Source of the DNA: CAZUDO01 sp964618895
GTDB taxonomy: Bacteria; Desulfobacterota; Binatia; DP-6
NCBI GenBank assembly: GCA_964618895.1
Contig: CAZUDO010000040.1
Location: forward strand, 25,650 to 89,649
Length of the DNA: 64,000 bases
Direction of reading: 5' to 3'
Shown piece by piece: positions 28,046 through 35,999 of the stretch. Numbering within the stretch: position 1 is the stretch's first letter; each line of letters opens with the position of its first letter. A program made the translations under genes and the position numbers. The notes below the pieces were generated by a model. It had not been told where the DNA came from. It was given only the letters and a program-made list of their open reading frames with translations, and made no database searches.

Positions 28046-29221
28046 TCAGCTCGCCGCCTTCTGTCCTTCGCGCCGCTCGCGGTCCTTCTGGATCGCTTCC
28101 ATCATGCCCTGCGTGGCAGCGGCCAGGAACGGGCCGCGGTGTTCCTGTACCCACTCCATGCTGCGACGGGTGTAGGCGTTGGCGTCCTGGAAGCGCGGCG
28201 CCACGTAGCGCTGGATCAGCTCGTAGCTGCGCCGGGTGGCATCGCGGTTGGCCCACTCGTGAGCGGTCACCAGGAAGGCCCCGAACCCGCCGGACTGCTG
28301 CTCCAGCCGGTCGATCTGCGCGATCAGGTCGTCGGGCGTCCCCACCACGACGAAACCAGCGTGGATCATCGCGTCGAGACATTCGTCCAGCGTGCCCGAC
28401 TCGGGGACGCCGGGCAGCGCGACCACCTTCTGGAAATAGTACAGCCAGCCCGGAAGACCGAAGCGCACGTCGGCGCGTGCCTGCTCGCGGGTCTCGGCGA
28501 TATGGACCGGGCCGGCGACGCGCCAGCGGCTGCGGTCGACCGTCTGCCCGCACTCGCGCGCCGTCTCCTCGACCAGCCCCCAATGATGTTCGAGCGCGTT
28601 GAACCCGCCCTGGCTGGTCGCCGCGGGCGACAGCATGCCGATGCCCCAGCGGCCGGCCGTCCGCGGCCCCGAGGGCGACACCGACGCCGCCACCGCCACG
28701 TCCAGATGGGGGCGGGTGTACGGCGCCAGCTGGAGCCTGGCGTCGCGCAGCTCAAACCAGTCGGCTTTGTGCGTGACCACTTCGCCACGCAGGAGGCGCA
28801 TGATGCACTCGAACGACTCCGCCATCATGTCGCGTTGCCGCCGCGGGTCGATGCCGAGCATCATGGCATCGGATGGCAGGAGCCCGGGCCCGACGCCGAA
28901 CATCGTCCGCCCACGCGTCAGGTGGTCGAGCTGCATCATGCGGTCGGCCACCATGAGCGGATGGTGGTAGGGCAGCGACACCACGCCGGTGCCGAGCCGG
29001 ATGTGCTTGGTGCGCACCGCCACGTCGGCGATGAACAGCTCCGGGCTGGCGATGAGCTCGTAGCCGGCGGAGTGGTGCTCGCCGATCCAGGCCTCGTCGA
29101 AGCCGAGCTCGTCGAGCCACTGGATCAGCTCGCGGTCGCGCTCGAGGCAGAGGGTGGGGTTCTCGGCGACCGGGTGGAACGGCGCCATGAAGATGCCGAA
29201 GCGGAGACGGGGACGGAGCAT
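28046..29221 (-). CDS. LLM-class flavin-dependent monooxygenase
   Basis: A 391-residue luciferase-like TIM-barrel monooxygenase. MLRPRLRFGIFMAPFHPVAENP opens the barrel; DELGFDEAWIGEHHSAGYELIASPELFIADVAVRTKHIRLGTGVVSLPYHHPLMVADRMMQLDHLTRGR is the family core (about residues 38-105), and VGPGLLPSDAMMLGIDP follows. Closest in style to limonene 1,2-monooxygenase-like members. Thirty-seven bases downstream of a second LLM gene, so the two are probably one operon with the MpaB-like gene. Confidence 0.9.
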   Translation of the reverse strand: MLRPRLRFGIFMAPFHPVAENPTLCLERDRELIQWLDELGFDEAWIGEHHSAGYELIASPELFIADVAVRTKHIRLGTGVVSLPYHHPLMVADRMMQLDHLTRGRTMFGVGPGLLPSDAMMLGIDPRRQRDMMAESFECIMRLLRGEVVTHKADWFELRDARLQLAPYTRPHLDVAVAASVSPSGPRTAGRWGIGMLSPAATSQGGFNALEHHWGLVEETARECGQTVDRSRWRVAGPVHIAETREQARADVRFGLPGWLYYFQKVVALPGVPESGTLDECLDAMIHAGFVVVGTPDDLIAQIDRLEQQSGGFGAFLVTAHEWANRDATRRSYELIQRYVAPRFQDANAYTRRSMEWVQEHRGPFLAAATQGMMEAIQKDRERREGQKAAS

Positions 29222-29258
29222 GGGCGGTGACCTCCTGTATGAGCGGGCGAAACCGGCA

Positions 29259-30125
29259 CTACGTCGACTTGGCCATCACCCGGTCGCGGAACTCCGCCAG
29301 TCCCCGCTCGAGCCCCTCGGGGTCGAACGCCGGCGGGGCGATCGGAATGCGCCCCACGCCGAGGTCCTCCAGGCGCCGCACCTGGTCCACGTCCGGCACG
29401 TTCATGCCGGCCGTGATCTCGATGGTCTTCGGGTCGCGCCCGACGCGGGCACACTCGGCGCGCATCACGTCGAGCAGGGGGCCGAGGCGCGTCGGGTCGG
29501 TCACGCCGGGGAAGAAGCCGTCGCCGTACCGGGCCGCGCGGCGCGCCGCCGCCTCGGTGTGGCCGCCGACGACGATCGGCACACCCGGCTTCTGCACCGG
29601 CTTGGGGTGCGACTCGACCGCCGGCCAGCGGTAGTACTTGCCCGCGAACGCCGAGGGCTCGTCCTGCCACAGCGCGCGCAGCGCCCGCACCGACTCCGCC
29701 GTACGCGCGGCGCGCTCGGCAAACGGGATTCCGAGGGCGGCGAACTCCTCCGCTAGCCAGCCGATGCCGATGCCGAGGATGACGCGCCCGTGGGACAGCA
29801 CGTCGAGCGTCGCCACCTCTTTGGCAACGTAGAGCGGATGGCGCTGCGGCAGGATGAGGATGCCGGTGGCCAGGCGGATCGTCTTCGTCACCGCGGCCGC
29901 GTACGCCAACGGCAGCAACGGGTCCGGCATGGGCATGTTCTCGGGCGCCGGGATGCGGCCGGAGGGATCGTACGGGTACGGTGATTTGTAGCCGACCGGG
30001 ATGACGACGTGCTCGATGGTCCAGATCGACTCGAAGCCGGCGGCTTCGGCGGTGCGGGCCAAATGGCCGATGCCCTCCGGGTAGGCGAACGGACCGGCGT
30101 TGGCGAACGCGATGCCGAATTTCAT
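29259..30125 (-). CDS. LLM-class F420-dependent oxidoreductase
   Basis: A 288-residue luciferase-like protein of the F420-dependent type: MKFGIAFANAGPF, AAGFESIWTIEHVVIPVGYKSPYPYD (about residues 30-55), TKTIRLATGILILPQRHPLYVAKEVATLDVLSHGRVILGIGIGWLAEEFAALGIPF and PIVVGGHTEAAARRAARYGDGFFPG. The pattern fits the roughly 290-residue TIGR03619-like subgroup. Substrate unknown. It lies 14 bases after the MpaB-like gene. Confidence 0.9.
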   Translation of the reverse strand: MKFGIAFANAGPFAYPEGIGHLARTAEAAGFESIWTIEHVVIPVGYKSPYPYDPSGRIPAPENMPMPDPLLPLAYAAAVTKTIRLATGILILPQRHPLYVAKEVATLDVLSHGRVILGIGIGWLAEEFAALGIPFAERAARTAESVRALRALWQDEPSAFAGKYYRWPAVESHPKPVQKPGVPIVVGGHTEAAARRAARYGDGFFPGVTDPTRLGPLLDVMRAECARVGRDPKTIEITAGMNVPDVDQVRRLEDLGVGRIPIAPPAFDPEGLERGLAEFRDRVMAKST

Positions 30126-30139
30126 GCCGTGTGGTTAGC

Positions 30140-31084
30140 CTACCCGCGGGCGCCGGCACAACCACCTGCACGCCGGGCGGCACGCGCATGCGGCATCTCG
30201 CGCACCAGCGCCGGCGCGAGCCAGAGCCCGGCCCGGGTGCTTGCCGCGAGCGCGCCCAGCACGGCGTCGCCGACGGCGCCCCACGAGAGATCGTAGCGGG
30301 CCCGCAGGCCCGGCGGCAGCAGCCCGACCGTCACCACGTGGACGGCCCGGACGGCTTCGCGGAGGCCCGGCAGCAGCGGCGGCCGGAGGATCGAGTCCGC
30401 CACCTCGCGGCCGGCCGGGCCGACCGCGAGCACACCGCCGACCATCGCGTCCATGTACTCCTCGAAAGCCTCGAGCGTCGGCGGGATGAGCGCGTCCGGG
30501 ATGCGGAAGAGCCGCATGGCGACCTTGGACTCCTGGTAGTACGCGGCCTTCTCCGCCGGCGCGAGCGGCCCGACGAAGCGCTCGTAGACCAGGAGCGCCG
30601 TGTCCATCAGGGTGGCGTACACCCACAGGAGCAACGCGGGGTCGTTGGCATCGTAGGGCGTGCCCCGCGGGAAGGGCCCGATGTCCGCCTCCAGGACGCC
30701 GCGGACCCGGGCGTGCCGGCGCTCGATCTCCTGTACCGCCCGCAGGGCCGCGGCCGCGTCCGAGAAGACCAGCGTCAGCATCAGGTCGAGGGTCCGCCAC
30801 AGGCGGTCGAGCGGCCGGCGGCGGAAATCGCTGTGCGCGGCCACCCCGGCGGCCACCAGCGGATGCGCCACCTGGAGGAGCAGCGCCCGCCCGCCCCCGA
30901 GCAGGATGGCCGTCTCACGGCTCACGCGCCAGACGACCCCCGCGGGGTCGAACAGGCTCCGGCCCGGGTCCACCACGGCCCGCCCGCAGGCCGCGCGGAG
31001 CCGGTCGGCATCCGCCGGGCTCAACGATCCGTCACCGTGCACAGTCCGCACTTCTCCGCTAGAATCCGGTCCCACGGAGGACAT
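30140..31084 (-). CDS. MpaB/DUF2236-type oxygenase
   Basis: A 314-residue protein of the DUF2236 (MpaB, latex-clearing-protein related) family of haem-type oxygenases. Landmarks: SLFDPAGVVWRVSRETAILLGGGRALLLQVAHPLVAAGVAAHS (about residues 42-84), with the conserved His residues, WRTLDLMLTLVFSD, and LLLWVYATLMDTALLVYERFVGPL with its conserved E. The ATG at 31084 leaves only eight bases to the divergent DUF1820 ATG; in-frame GTG codons at 31051 and 31042 are possible later starts. Heads a leftward run with the two LLM genes. Confidence 0.85.
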   Translation of the reverse strand: MSSVGPDSSGEVRTVHGDGSLSPADADRLRAACGRAVVDPGRSLFDPAGVVWRVSRETAILLGGGRALLLQVAHPLVAAGVAAHSDFRRRPLDRLWRTLDLMLTLVFSDAAAALRAVQEIERRHARVRGVLEADIGPFPRGTPYDANDPALLLWVYATLMDTALLVYERFVGPLAPAEKAAYYQESKVAMRLFRIPDALIPPTLEAFEEYMDAMVGGVLAVGPAGREVADSILRPPLLPGLREAVRAVHVVTVGLLPPGLRARYDLSWGAVGDAVLGALAASTRAGLWLAPALVREMPHARAARRAGGCAGARG

Positions 31085-31092
31085 CCCCCACG

Positions 31093-31458
31093 ATGCGACG
31101 CCGACAGCAAACACCCGTCTCCAGGAAAACCATCTACAAGATCGTATTCCTGAACGACAGCAAGGTCTACGAAATCTACGCCCGGTCGGTTGGCCAGAGC
31201 AACCTGCTCGGCTTCGTCGAGGTGGAGGGACTGCTGTTCGGCGAGCGCACACAGGTGGTGGTCGACCCCACCGAGGAGAAGCTGCGTAGCGAGTTCGCCA
31301 ACGTCGACCGCACCTTCCTCCCGCTGCACGCGGTCGTCCGCATCGACCAGGTCGCCAAGCGCGGCACCGCCCGGATCACCGCCGTCACGGCGGCGGCTGA
31401 CAAGCTCCGGTTGTTGCCGACGCCCCTGCTGGTGCCGCCCGGGAAGCGCGAGCCCTGA
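31093..31458 (+). CDS. DUF1820 family protein
   Basis: A 121-residue cytoplasmic protein matching DUF1820: KTIYKIVFLNDSKVYEIYARSVGQSNLLGFVEVEGLLFGERTQVVVDPTEEKLRSEFANVDRTFLPLHAVVRIDQVAKRGTARI covers residues 12-95. Members are small, conserved in proteobacteria and without known function. GGAGGA lies at 31076-31081. Seven bases separate it from the GMC gene start, so the two may be co-expressed. Confidence 0.9.
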   Translation: MRRRQQTPVSRKTIYKIVFLNDSKVYEIYARSVGQSNLLGFVEVEGLLFGERTQVVVDPTEEKLRSEFANVDRTFLPLHAVVRIDQVAKRGTARITAVTAAADKLRLLPTPLLVPPGKREP

Positions 31459-31464
31459 GCTGCG

Positions 31465-32970
31465 GTGCCGTTCATTGACACGGTCAGTCTACCTGCCAAT
31501 CACCAGATCGACGCCGACGTCTGCGTGATCGGCGCCGGGGCCGCCGGGCTCGCGCTCGCGAGCGAGCTGGCGGCTGGCCCGCGACGCGTCGCCCTGCTCG
31601 AGAGCGGCGGGCTCGAGCCCGACGCCACCCTGCAGGAGCTGAACGGCGGCGCCATCGTCGGCAATCCCTACGTCGACCTGCGCGCCGCGTCCCTGCGGCA
31701 GTTCGGCGGCACCACGAACCACTGGACGGCATGGATCGAGCCGCTCGACGCCATCGACTTCGAAGCCCGCGCCTGGGTGCCGGACAGCGGCTGGCCCTTC
31801 GCCCGCGCCGCGCTGCAGCCGTTCTACGACCGCGCGGCGCGGTTCCTCCGGCTGGGCGAGCACCCGTTCGACCTGGCGGCCTGGGGGCGCGCCACCGGGG
31901 CACAGCCCTGGAAGGTGGACGGCGTGCGCACGGAGCTGGTCCGCATCGTCGCCCCCCAGCACCGTGCCCTCGGGCGGGTGCTGCACGACACCATCCAAGA
32001 CGCGCGCACCGTGACTGCCTACCTGCACGCCACGGTGCTGGAGCTGGTGCCCGACCCGGCCGGGCGCCGGGTGACCCACCTGCGCGTACGCACCGGCGCC
32101 GGACACGAAATCACCGCACGGGCCCACCAGTTCGTGCTCGCAACCGGCGGCATCGAGAACGCCCGCCGGCTGCTGCTGTCGTCGACCGTCCAGCGTGCGG
32201 GGCTGGGCAACGGCCACGACCTGGTCGGCCGCTTCTTCGCGAATCACCCGACCCTGTCCGCCACCATCCATCTCGCCCGTCCCGACATCGCGACGACCCT
32301 CTACTCTCCGCTGCCCGCTCAGGCGGCGACCGGCCACGCGACGCTCACCCTGTCCCCCGAACGGCAACGCGAAGCCCGGCTCCTGAATCTCCAGTGTCAT
32401 CTCCTGCGTCTCGGGCTCCCTCCGCCGAAGCTTCCCGTGTCCCCGGAGGAGGTGCAACGCCCCACGCATCTGGCGTGGGTCACGGCCGACCTGCAGCGGC
32501 TCGCCGCCGGCAGCGCACCCACTGCCGCCCTCTTGCCGACGGTCACCCTCAACGCCATCGCCGAGACCTCCCCGTACGCCGACAGCCGCGTCCGTCTCGG
32601 GGACGATCGTGACGCCTACGGTCAGCCGCGCGTGGTGCTCGACTGGCGCACCCGCGACACCGACGCGGAAACGATTCTGCGGGGCATGCGGCTCCTCGCC
32701 GCCAACCTCGGAGCGGCAGAGATCGCCCGTGTGTCCGTCCCGAGCGGCCGACTGCGGTTCGGGGGCTCCTTCCATCATCTCGGCACGACGCGCATGCACG
32801 ACGACCCGCGGCGCGGGGTCGTGGACGCCCGCTGCCGCGTCCACGGGGTCGCCAATCTGTTCGTCGCCGGCAGCTCCGTCTTTCCCACCTACGGCACGGT
32901 GAACCCGACGTTCACCATCATCGCGCTGGCCTTCCGCCTGGCGGACCATCTGAAAGGCCTGCTGAAGTGA
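31465..32970 (+). CDS. GMC-family oxidoreductase
   Basis: A 501-residue FAD-dependent oxidoreductase. The dinucleotide-binding motif DVCVIGAGAAGLALASELA is at residues 18-36, GGTTNHWTAW (about 73-82) replaces the usual GGSS..N, HQFVLATGGIENARRLLLSS holds the GMC strand, and the C-terminus has GSFHHLGTTRMHDDPRRGVVDARCRVHGVANLFVAGSSVFPTYGTVNPTFTIIALAFRLADHL with the catalytic His/Asn pair region. Electron acceptor is probably the small protein encoded next, with a four-base overlap (ATGA). Confidence 0.92.
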   Translation: MPFIDTVSLPANHQIDADVCVIGAGAAGLALASELAAGPRRVALLESGGLEPDATLQELNGGAIVGNPYVDLRAASLRQFGGTTNHWTAWIEPLDAIDFEARAWVPDSGWPFARAALQPFYDRAARFLRLGEHPFDLAAWGRATGAQPWKVDGVRTELVRIVAPQHRALGRVLHDTIQDARTVTAYLHATVLELVPDPAGRRVTHLRVRTGAGHEITARAHQFVLATGGIENARRLLLSSTVQRAGLGNGHDLVGRFFANHPTLSATIHLARPDIATTLYSPLPAQAATGHATLTLSPERQREARLLNLQCHLLRLGLPPPKLPVSPEEVQRPTHLAWVTADLQRLAAGSAPTAALLPTVTLNAIAETSPYADSRVRLGDDRDAYGQPRVVLDWRTRDTDAETILRGMRLLAANLGAAEIARVSVPSGRLRFGGSFHHLGTTRMHDDPRRGVVDARCRVHGVANLFVAGSSVFPTYGTVNPTFTIIALAFRLADHLKGLLK

Positions 32971-33401
32971 CCGCGTTGCCCATCGGCCGTCGCGCCCTCC
33001 TGCGCCTGCTCGCGGCCGTCGCCGGCCTACTCGCCATGCCCGGGCGCCTGCTCGGCGGGCCCGCGGCGCGCTACCACCATCCCCAGCTCCACCCGCTCGC
33101 CCGCTTCTTCACCGACCTGCTGGGCGTGCAACTCATCGGGGCCGAGTATCTCGCCGCACACCCGGAGGAGGCCGACGCGGCGCGCCTCGCCGAGCAGATC
33201 GGGCTGCCGGCGCGCACGACGGGGCTCACACCCGAAGAGATCGCCGCCTGGCGTATGGCTTTCGCCCGGCGCCCGCGCGACGACTTCCGCGCCCACCGCC
33301 TGGTCGAGCTGGACGGCTGGTTCTTCGCCCTGAGCGAGGTCCGCCTGTGCGCCCTCATCCAGCTCGAGACGGCGGCGCCCTGGACCACCACCCGGCCGTA
33401 G
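32967..33401 (+). CDS. Probable small subunit of the GMC dehydrogenase
   Basis: A 144-residue protein with a hydrophobic N-terminus GRRALLRLLAAVAGLLAMPGRLLGG that reads as a Tat-like or Sec signal (the twin Arg is at residues 8-9). The mature part is helical and rich in Ala/Leu/Arg, with no Cys. GMC dehydrogenases such as gluconate 2-dehydrogenase often come with a Tat-exported small subunit of this type; the ATGA coupling to the GMC gene supports the pairing. Function is inferred from context. Confidence 0.6.
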   Translation: MTALPIGRRALLRLLAAVAGLLAMPGRLLGGPAARYHHPQLHPLARFFTDLLGVQLIGAEYLAAHPEEADAARLAEQIGLPARTTGLTPEEIAAWRMAFARRPRDDFRAHRLVELDGWFFALSEVRLCALIQLETAAPWTTTRP

Positions 33402-33464
33402 GCTCCCGGCACTCCCACCTCGACGCTTGACCGCGGCCGCGCGGGCGGGTGAAACATCCTTCCC

Positions 33465-34670
33465 ATGTCCGATCGCCGCGATTCCCCCGAGCAGGCCGAG
33501 TTCCGCCACTACGTCCGCCGCTGGCTCGCCGAGCACCGCCCGGCCCCGGGCGTCCGCCTCCCGTCGATGCCGATCGAGGTCAGCACCGAAGAGCAGCGCC
33601 GGTACCTGTGCACGTGGCAGAAGCGGTGCTACCAGGCCGGGCTCATCGGCTGCGACTATCCGAAGGAATACGGCGGCGGCGGCCACAAAGGCTTCCAGGC
33701 CATCGCCAGCCAGGAGCTGAGCCGGGCCGACGTGCCCTTCATGATCAACGTCATCGGCCTGTCGATGGCCGCACCGACGATCCTGAACCACGGCACCGAC
33801 GAGCAGAAACGCCGCTACCTGCCGCCGCTGTTCGCCGCCGACGAGATCTGGTGCCAGGGCTTCTCGGAGCCCGGCGCGGGCAGTGACCTCGCCAACGCGC
33901 AGGCGTCCGCCGTCCGTCAGGGCGACCACTGGGTCATCAACGGCCACAAGGTGTGGACCAGCCTGGCGCACTTCGCGAGCTTCATGATCATGCTCTGCCG
34001 CCACTCGAGTGCGCACAAGCACAACGGCCTCACCTACTTCATCGTGCCCATCGCCAACACGGCGGGCGTGACCGTGCGACCGCTGGTCAAGATCACGGGC
34101 GAGACCGGCTTCAACGAGGTGCTGTTCGAGGACGTGCTGGTGCCCGACACGCTGCGTGTGGACGAGGTCGGCAAGGGCTGGACCGTCGCCATGACCACGC
34201 TCCTCTACGAGCGCGGCGCCGCCGAGGGCGCGGGGAGCGGCGGCGGGGCGTCCTTTGAGAACGAGATCACGGCACTCATCGCGCTCGCCAAACGCACGCC
34301 GCGGAACGGCGGGACGGCGTGGGACGACACCCTCGTCCGCGACCAGATCATGCAGGTGGTGATCCGCGCGGAAGGGCTCCGCCAGCTCGCGCGGCGCATG
34401 CGCGTCGAAGCGCTCACCGACCACCCGATGCGCCTCCCGCTGCAGGCCAAGGTCCTGATGACCGAGCTGATGCAGGACATGGCAGCCCTGGGAGTACAGA
34501 TCGCGGGCGCCGGCGCCACACGCTACGTGGGCGATCCGCACGCCCCCGACGGCGGGCACTGGCCGCACGCGTACATGAACTCGTACGGCATGACGATCGC
34601 CGCCGGGTCGAACGAGATCCAGCGCAACATCCTGGGCGAGCGCGTCCTCGGCCTCGCCAAGTCGAAGTAG
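33465..34670 (+). CDS. Acyl-CoA dehydrogenase (first of pair)
   Basis: A 401-residue acyl-CoA dehydrogenase. Family features: YPKEYGGGGHKGFQAIASQELSRA, RYLPPLFAADEIWCQGFSEPGAGSDLANAQ (FAD-contact motif, about residues 119-148), DHWVINGHKVWTSLAHFASFMIMLCR, and the terminal GMTIAAGSNEIQRNILGERVLGL. The usual catalytic Glu region of the C-terminal helical domain is present. It acts in fatty-acid or sterol side-chain beta-oxidation. Fourteen bases before a second, shorter acyl-CoA dehydrogenase; such pairs often form alpha2beta2 enzymes as in actinobacterial sterol degradation. Confidence 0.94.
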   Translation: MSDRRDSPEQAEFRHYVRRWLAEHRPAPGVRLPSMPIEVSTEEQRRYLCTWQKRCYQAGLIGCDYPKEYGGGGHKGFQAIASQELSRADVPFMINVIGLSMAAPTILNHGTDEQKRRYLPPLFAADEIWCQGFSEPGAGSDLANAQASAVRQGDHWVINGHKVWTSLAHFASFMIMLCRHSSAHKHNGLTYFIVPIANTAGVTVRPLVKITGETGFNEVLFEDVLVPDTLRVDEVGKGWTVAMTTLLYERGAAEGAGSGGGASFENEITALIALAKRTPRNGGTAWDDTLVRDQIMQVVIRAEGLRQLARRMRVEALTDHPMRLPLQAKVLMTELMQDMAALGVQIAGAGATRYVGDPHAPDGGHWPHAYMNSYGMTIAAGSNEIQRNILGERVLGLAKSK

Positions 34671-34684
34671 GAGGCCCGGGCGCC

Positions 34685-35836
34685 ATGGCATTGACGAAGG
34701 ACTTCGGCTTCGGCCCCGACGAGCTGCTCCTGCGCGACCAGGCCCGCAAGCTCCTGCGCGAGCAGGCCGGTATCGAGCGCCTGCGGCGCCTGGTGGCGGC
34801 CGATCACCACGCCGCCTACGAGAGCGACCCGCAGCCCGCGCCCTACGACCGCGACCTCTGGCTGCAGATGGTGGAGCTCGGCTGGCCCGGGCTGGCCGTG
34901 CCGGAATCCGCCGGAGGGGTCGGCATGACGGCCATCGCCGTCGCCGCCCTGGTGGAGGAGGTGGGCCGCGTCGCCCTGCCCTCCCCGCTGGTGGCGACGC
35001 TGGTCGCGACCTACGTGCTGCGCGAGGCCGGGGCAACACCCTGGCTCGCACGCGTCCTCGCCGGCGACGCCGCCACGCTCGCCGTCACCAATGCGGGCGG
35101 CTCGTGGGAGCCGGGCGACACCGACGTGGGGACGCGCCCGACCGGCGACGGTGTGACCCTCACCGGCCAGGCCTCGTTCGTGCAGGACGCCCGCAAGGCA
35201 AGCCTGTTCGTCGTGTCGGCACGGAGCACGACCGGCATCGGCTTGTACGCCGTCCCCGCCAGCGCCGCCGGCGTTCGCATCGCACCCGACCGGATCGTGG
35301 ATCTCACCCGCGACCAGGCCACGGTCGCTTTCGACGGCGTCCGCGTCGGCGCCGACGGCGTGGTCGCCGCCGCCCCGCGCGGCGTCGAGGTGCTCGAACG
35401 CGCGACCCCGGCGATCCTCACCCTGGTGGCCGCCGACCTGTGCGGCGCCGCCGAGTGGCAGCTCCAGACCACCACCGAGTACGCCCGCACACGCGTCCAG
35501 TTCGACCGGCCGATCGGCTTCTTCCAGGCGGTCAAGCACCCGATCGTCAACATGATGCTGGCGGTCGATCGCGCCCGCTCGCTCATGTACGCCGCCGCCT
35601 GCGCCATCGACCACGAGCCCGACGACGCGCTCCGCCTCGCCCGCATGGCGAAGGCCGCCGCCTCCGACGCTGCCGCGTTCTGCTCCGACCGCTCCGTGCA
35701 GCTGCACGGCGGCATCGGCTTCACGTGGGAGTGCGACGTGCACCTCTACTTCAAGCGCCAGAAGCACAATCAGCTGCTGTACGGCGACGGCGTCCACCAG
35801 CGGGCGAAGCTGGCGACATTGCTCGACGCGCGCTGA
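34685..35836 (+). CDS. Acyl-CoA dehydrogenase (second of pair)
   Basis: A 383-residue acyl-CoA dehydrogenase-fold protein. It shows DEVLLRDQARKLLRE-like start (GPDELLLRDQARKLLREQ), LGWPGLAVPESAGGVGMTAIAVAALVEEVGRVALPSPL, YARTRVQFDRPIGFFQAVKHPIVNMMLAVDRARSLMYAAAC (about residues 260-300) and SDRSVQLHGGIGFTWECDVHLYFKRQKHNQLLYGD. Compared with its neighbour the FAD-contact motif is weak (no clear TEPGAGSD), as seen in the non-FAD-dominant subunit of heteromeric dehydrogenases. ATG at 34685. Confidence 0.92.
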   Translation: MALTKDFGFGPDELLLRDQARKLLREQAGIERLRRLVAADHHAAYESDPQPAPYDRDLWLQMVELGWPGLAVPESAGGVGMTAIAVAALVEEVGRVALPSPLVATLVATYVLREAGATPWLARVLAGDAATLAVTNAGGSWEPGDTDVGTRPTGDGVTLTGQASFVQDARKASLFVVSARSTTGIGLYAVPASAAGVRIAPDRIVDLTRDQATVAFDGVRVGADGVVAAAPRGVEVLERATPAILTLVAADLCGAAEWQLQTTTEYARTRVQFDRPIGFFQAVKHPIVNMMLAVDRARSLMYAAACAIDHEPDDALRLARMAKAAASDAAAFCSDRSVQLHGGIGFTWECDVHLYFKRQKHNQLLYGDGVHQRAKLATLLDAR

Positions 35837-35846
35837 GCCCGGCGGC

Positions 35847-35969
35847 TCAGTCGGGATGGATCTTGGTGATCTTCGACCCCTGCAGCCCGACGCCCGCCAT
35901 GAGGCCCTTCTGGCCGAAGATGAACGCGTAGACGTCGTCCCGCGTGGAACCAGCTTCGTGGGCGAAACG
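35847..35969 (-). pseudogene. C-terminal remnant of a SYLF/YSC84-domain protein
   Basis: About 40 codons read on the minus strand: RFAHEAGSTRDDVYAFIFGQ, then KGLMAGVGLQGSKITKIHPD and a TGA at 35847-35849. This is the end of a SYLF (YSC84) lipid-binding domain protein, whose members finish with GLMAG..LQGSKI.RI. The rest of the gene is missing; the frame meets a stop near 36000 where the esterase gene ends. A short gene fragment left by a rearrangement fits best. Confidence 0.6.
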
Positions 35970-35999
35970 CAACCGTCGCGCGACGGGCCGGCGCGATCC

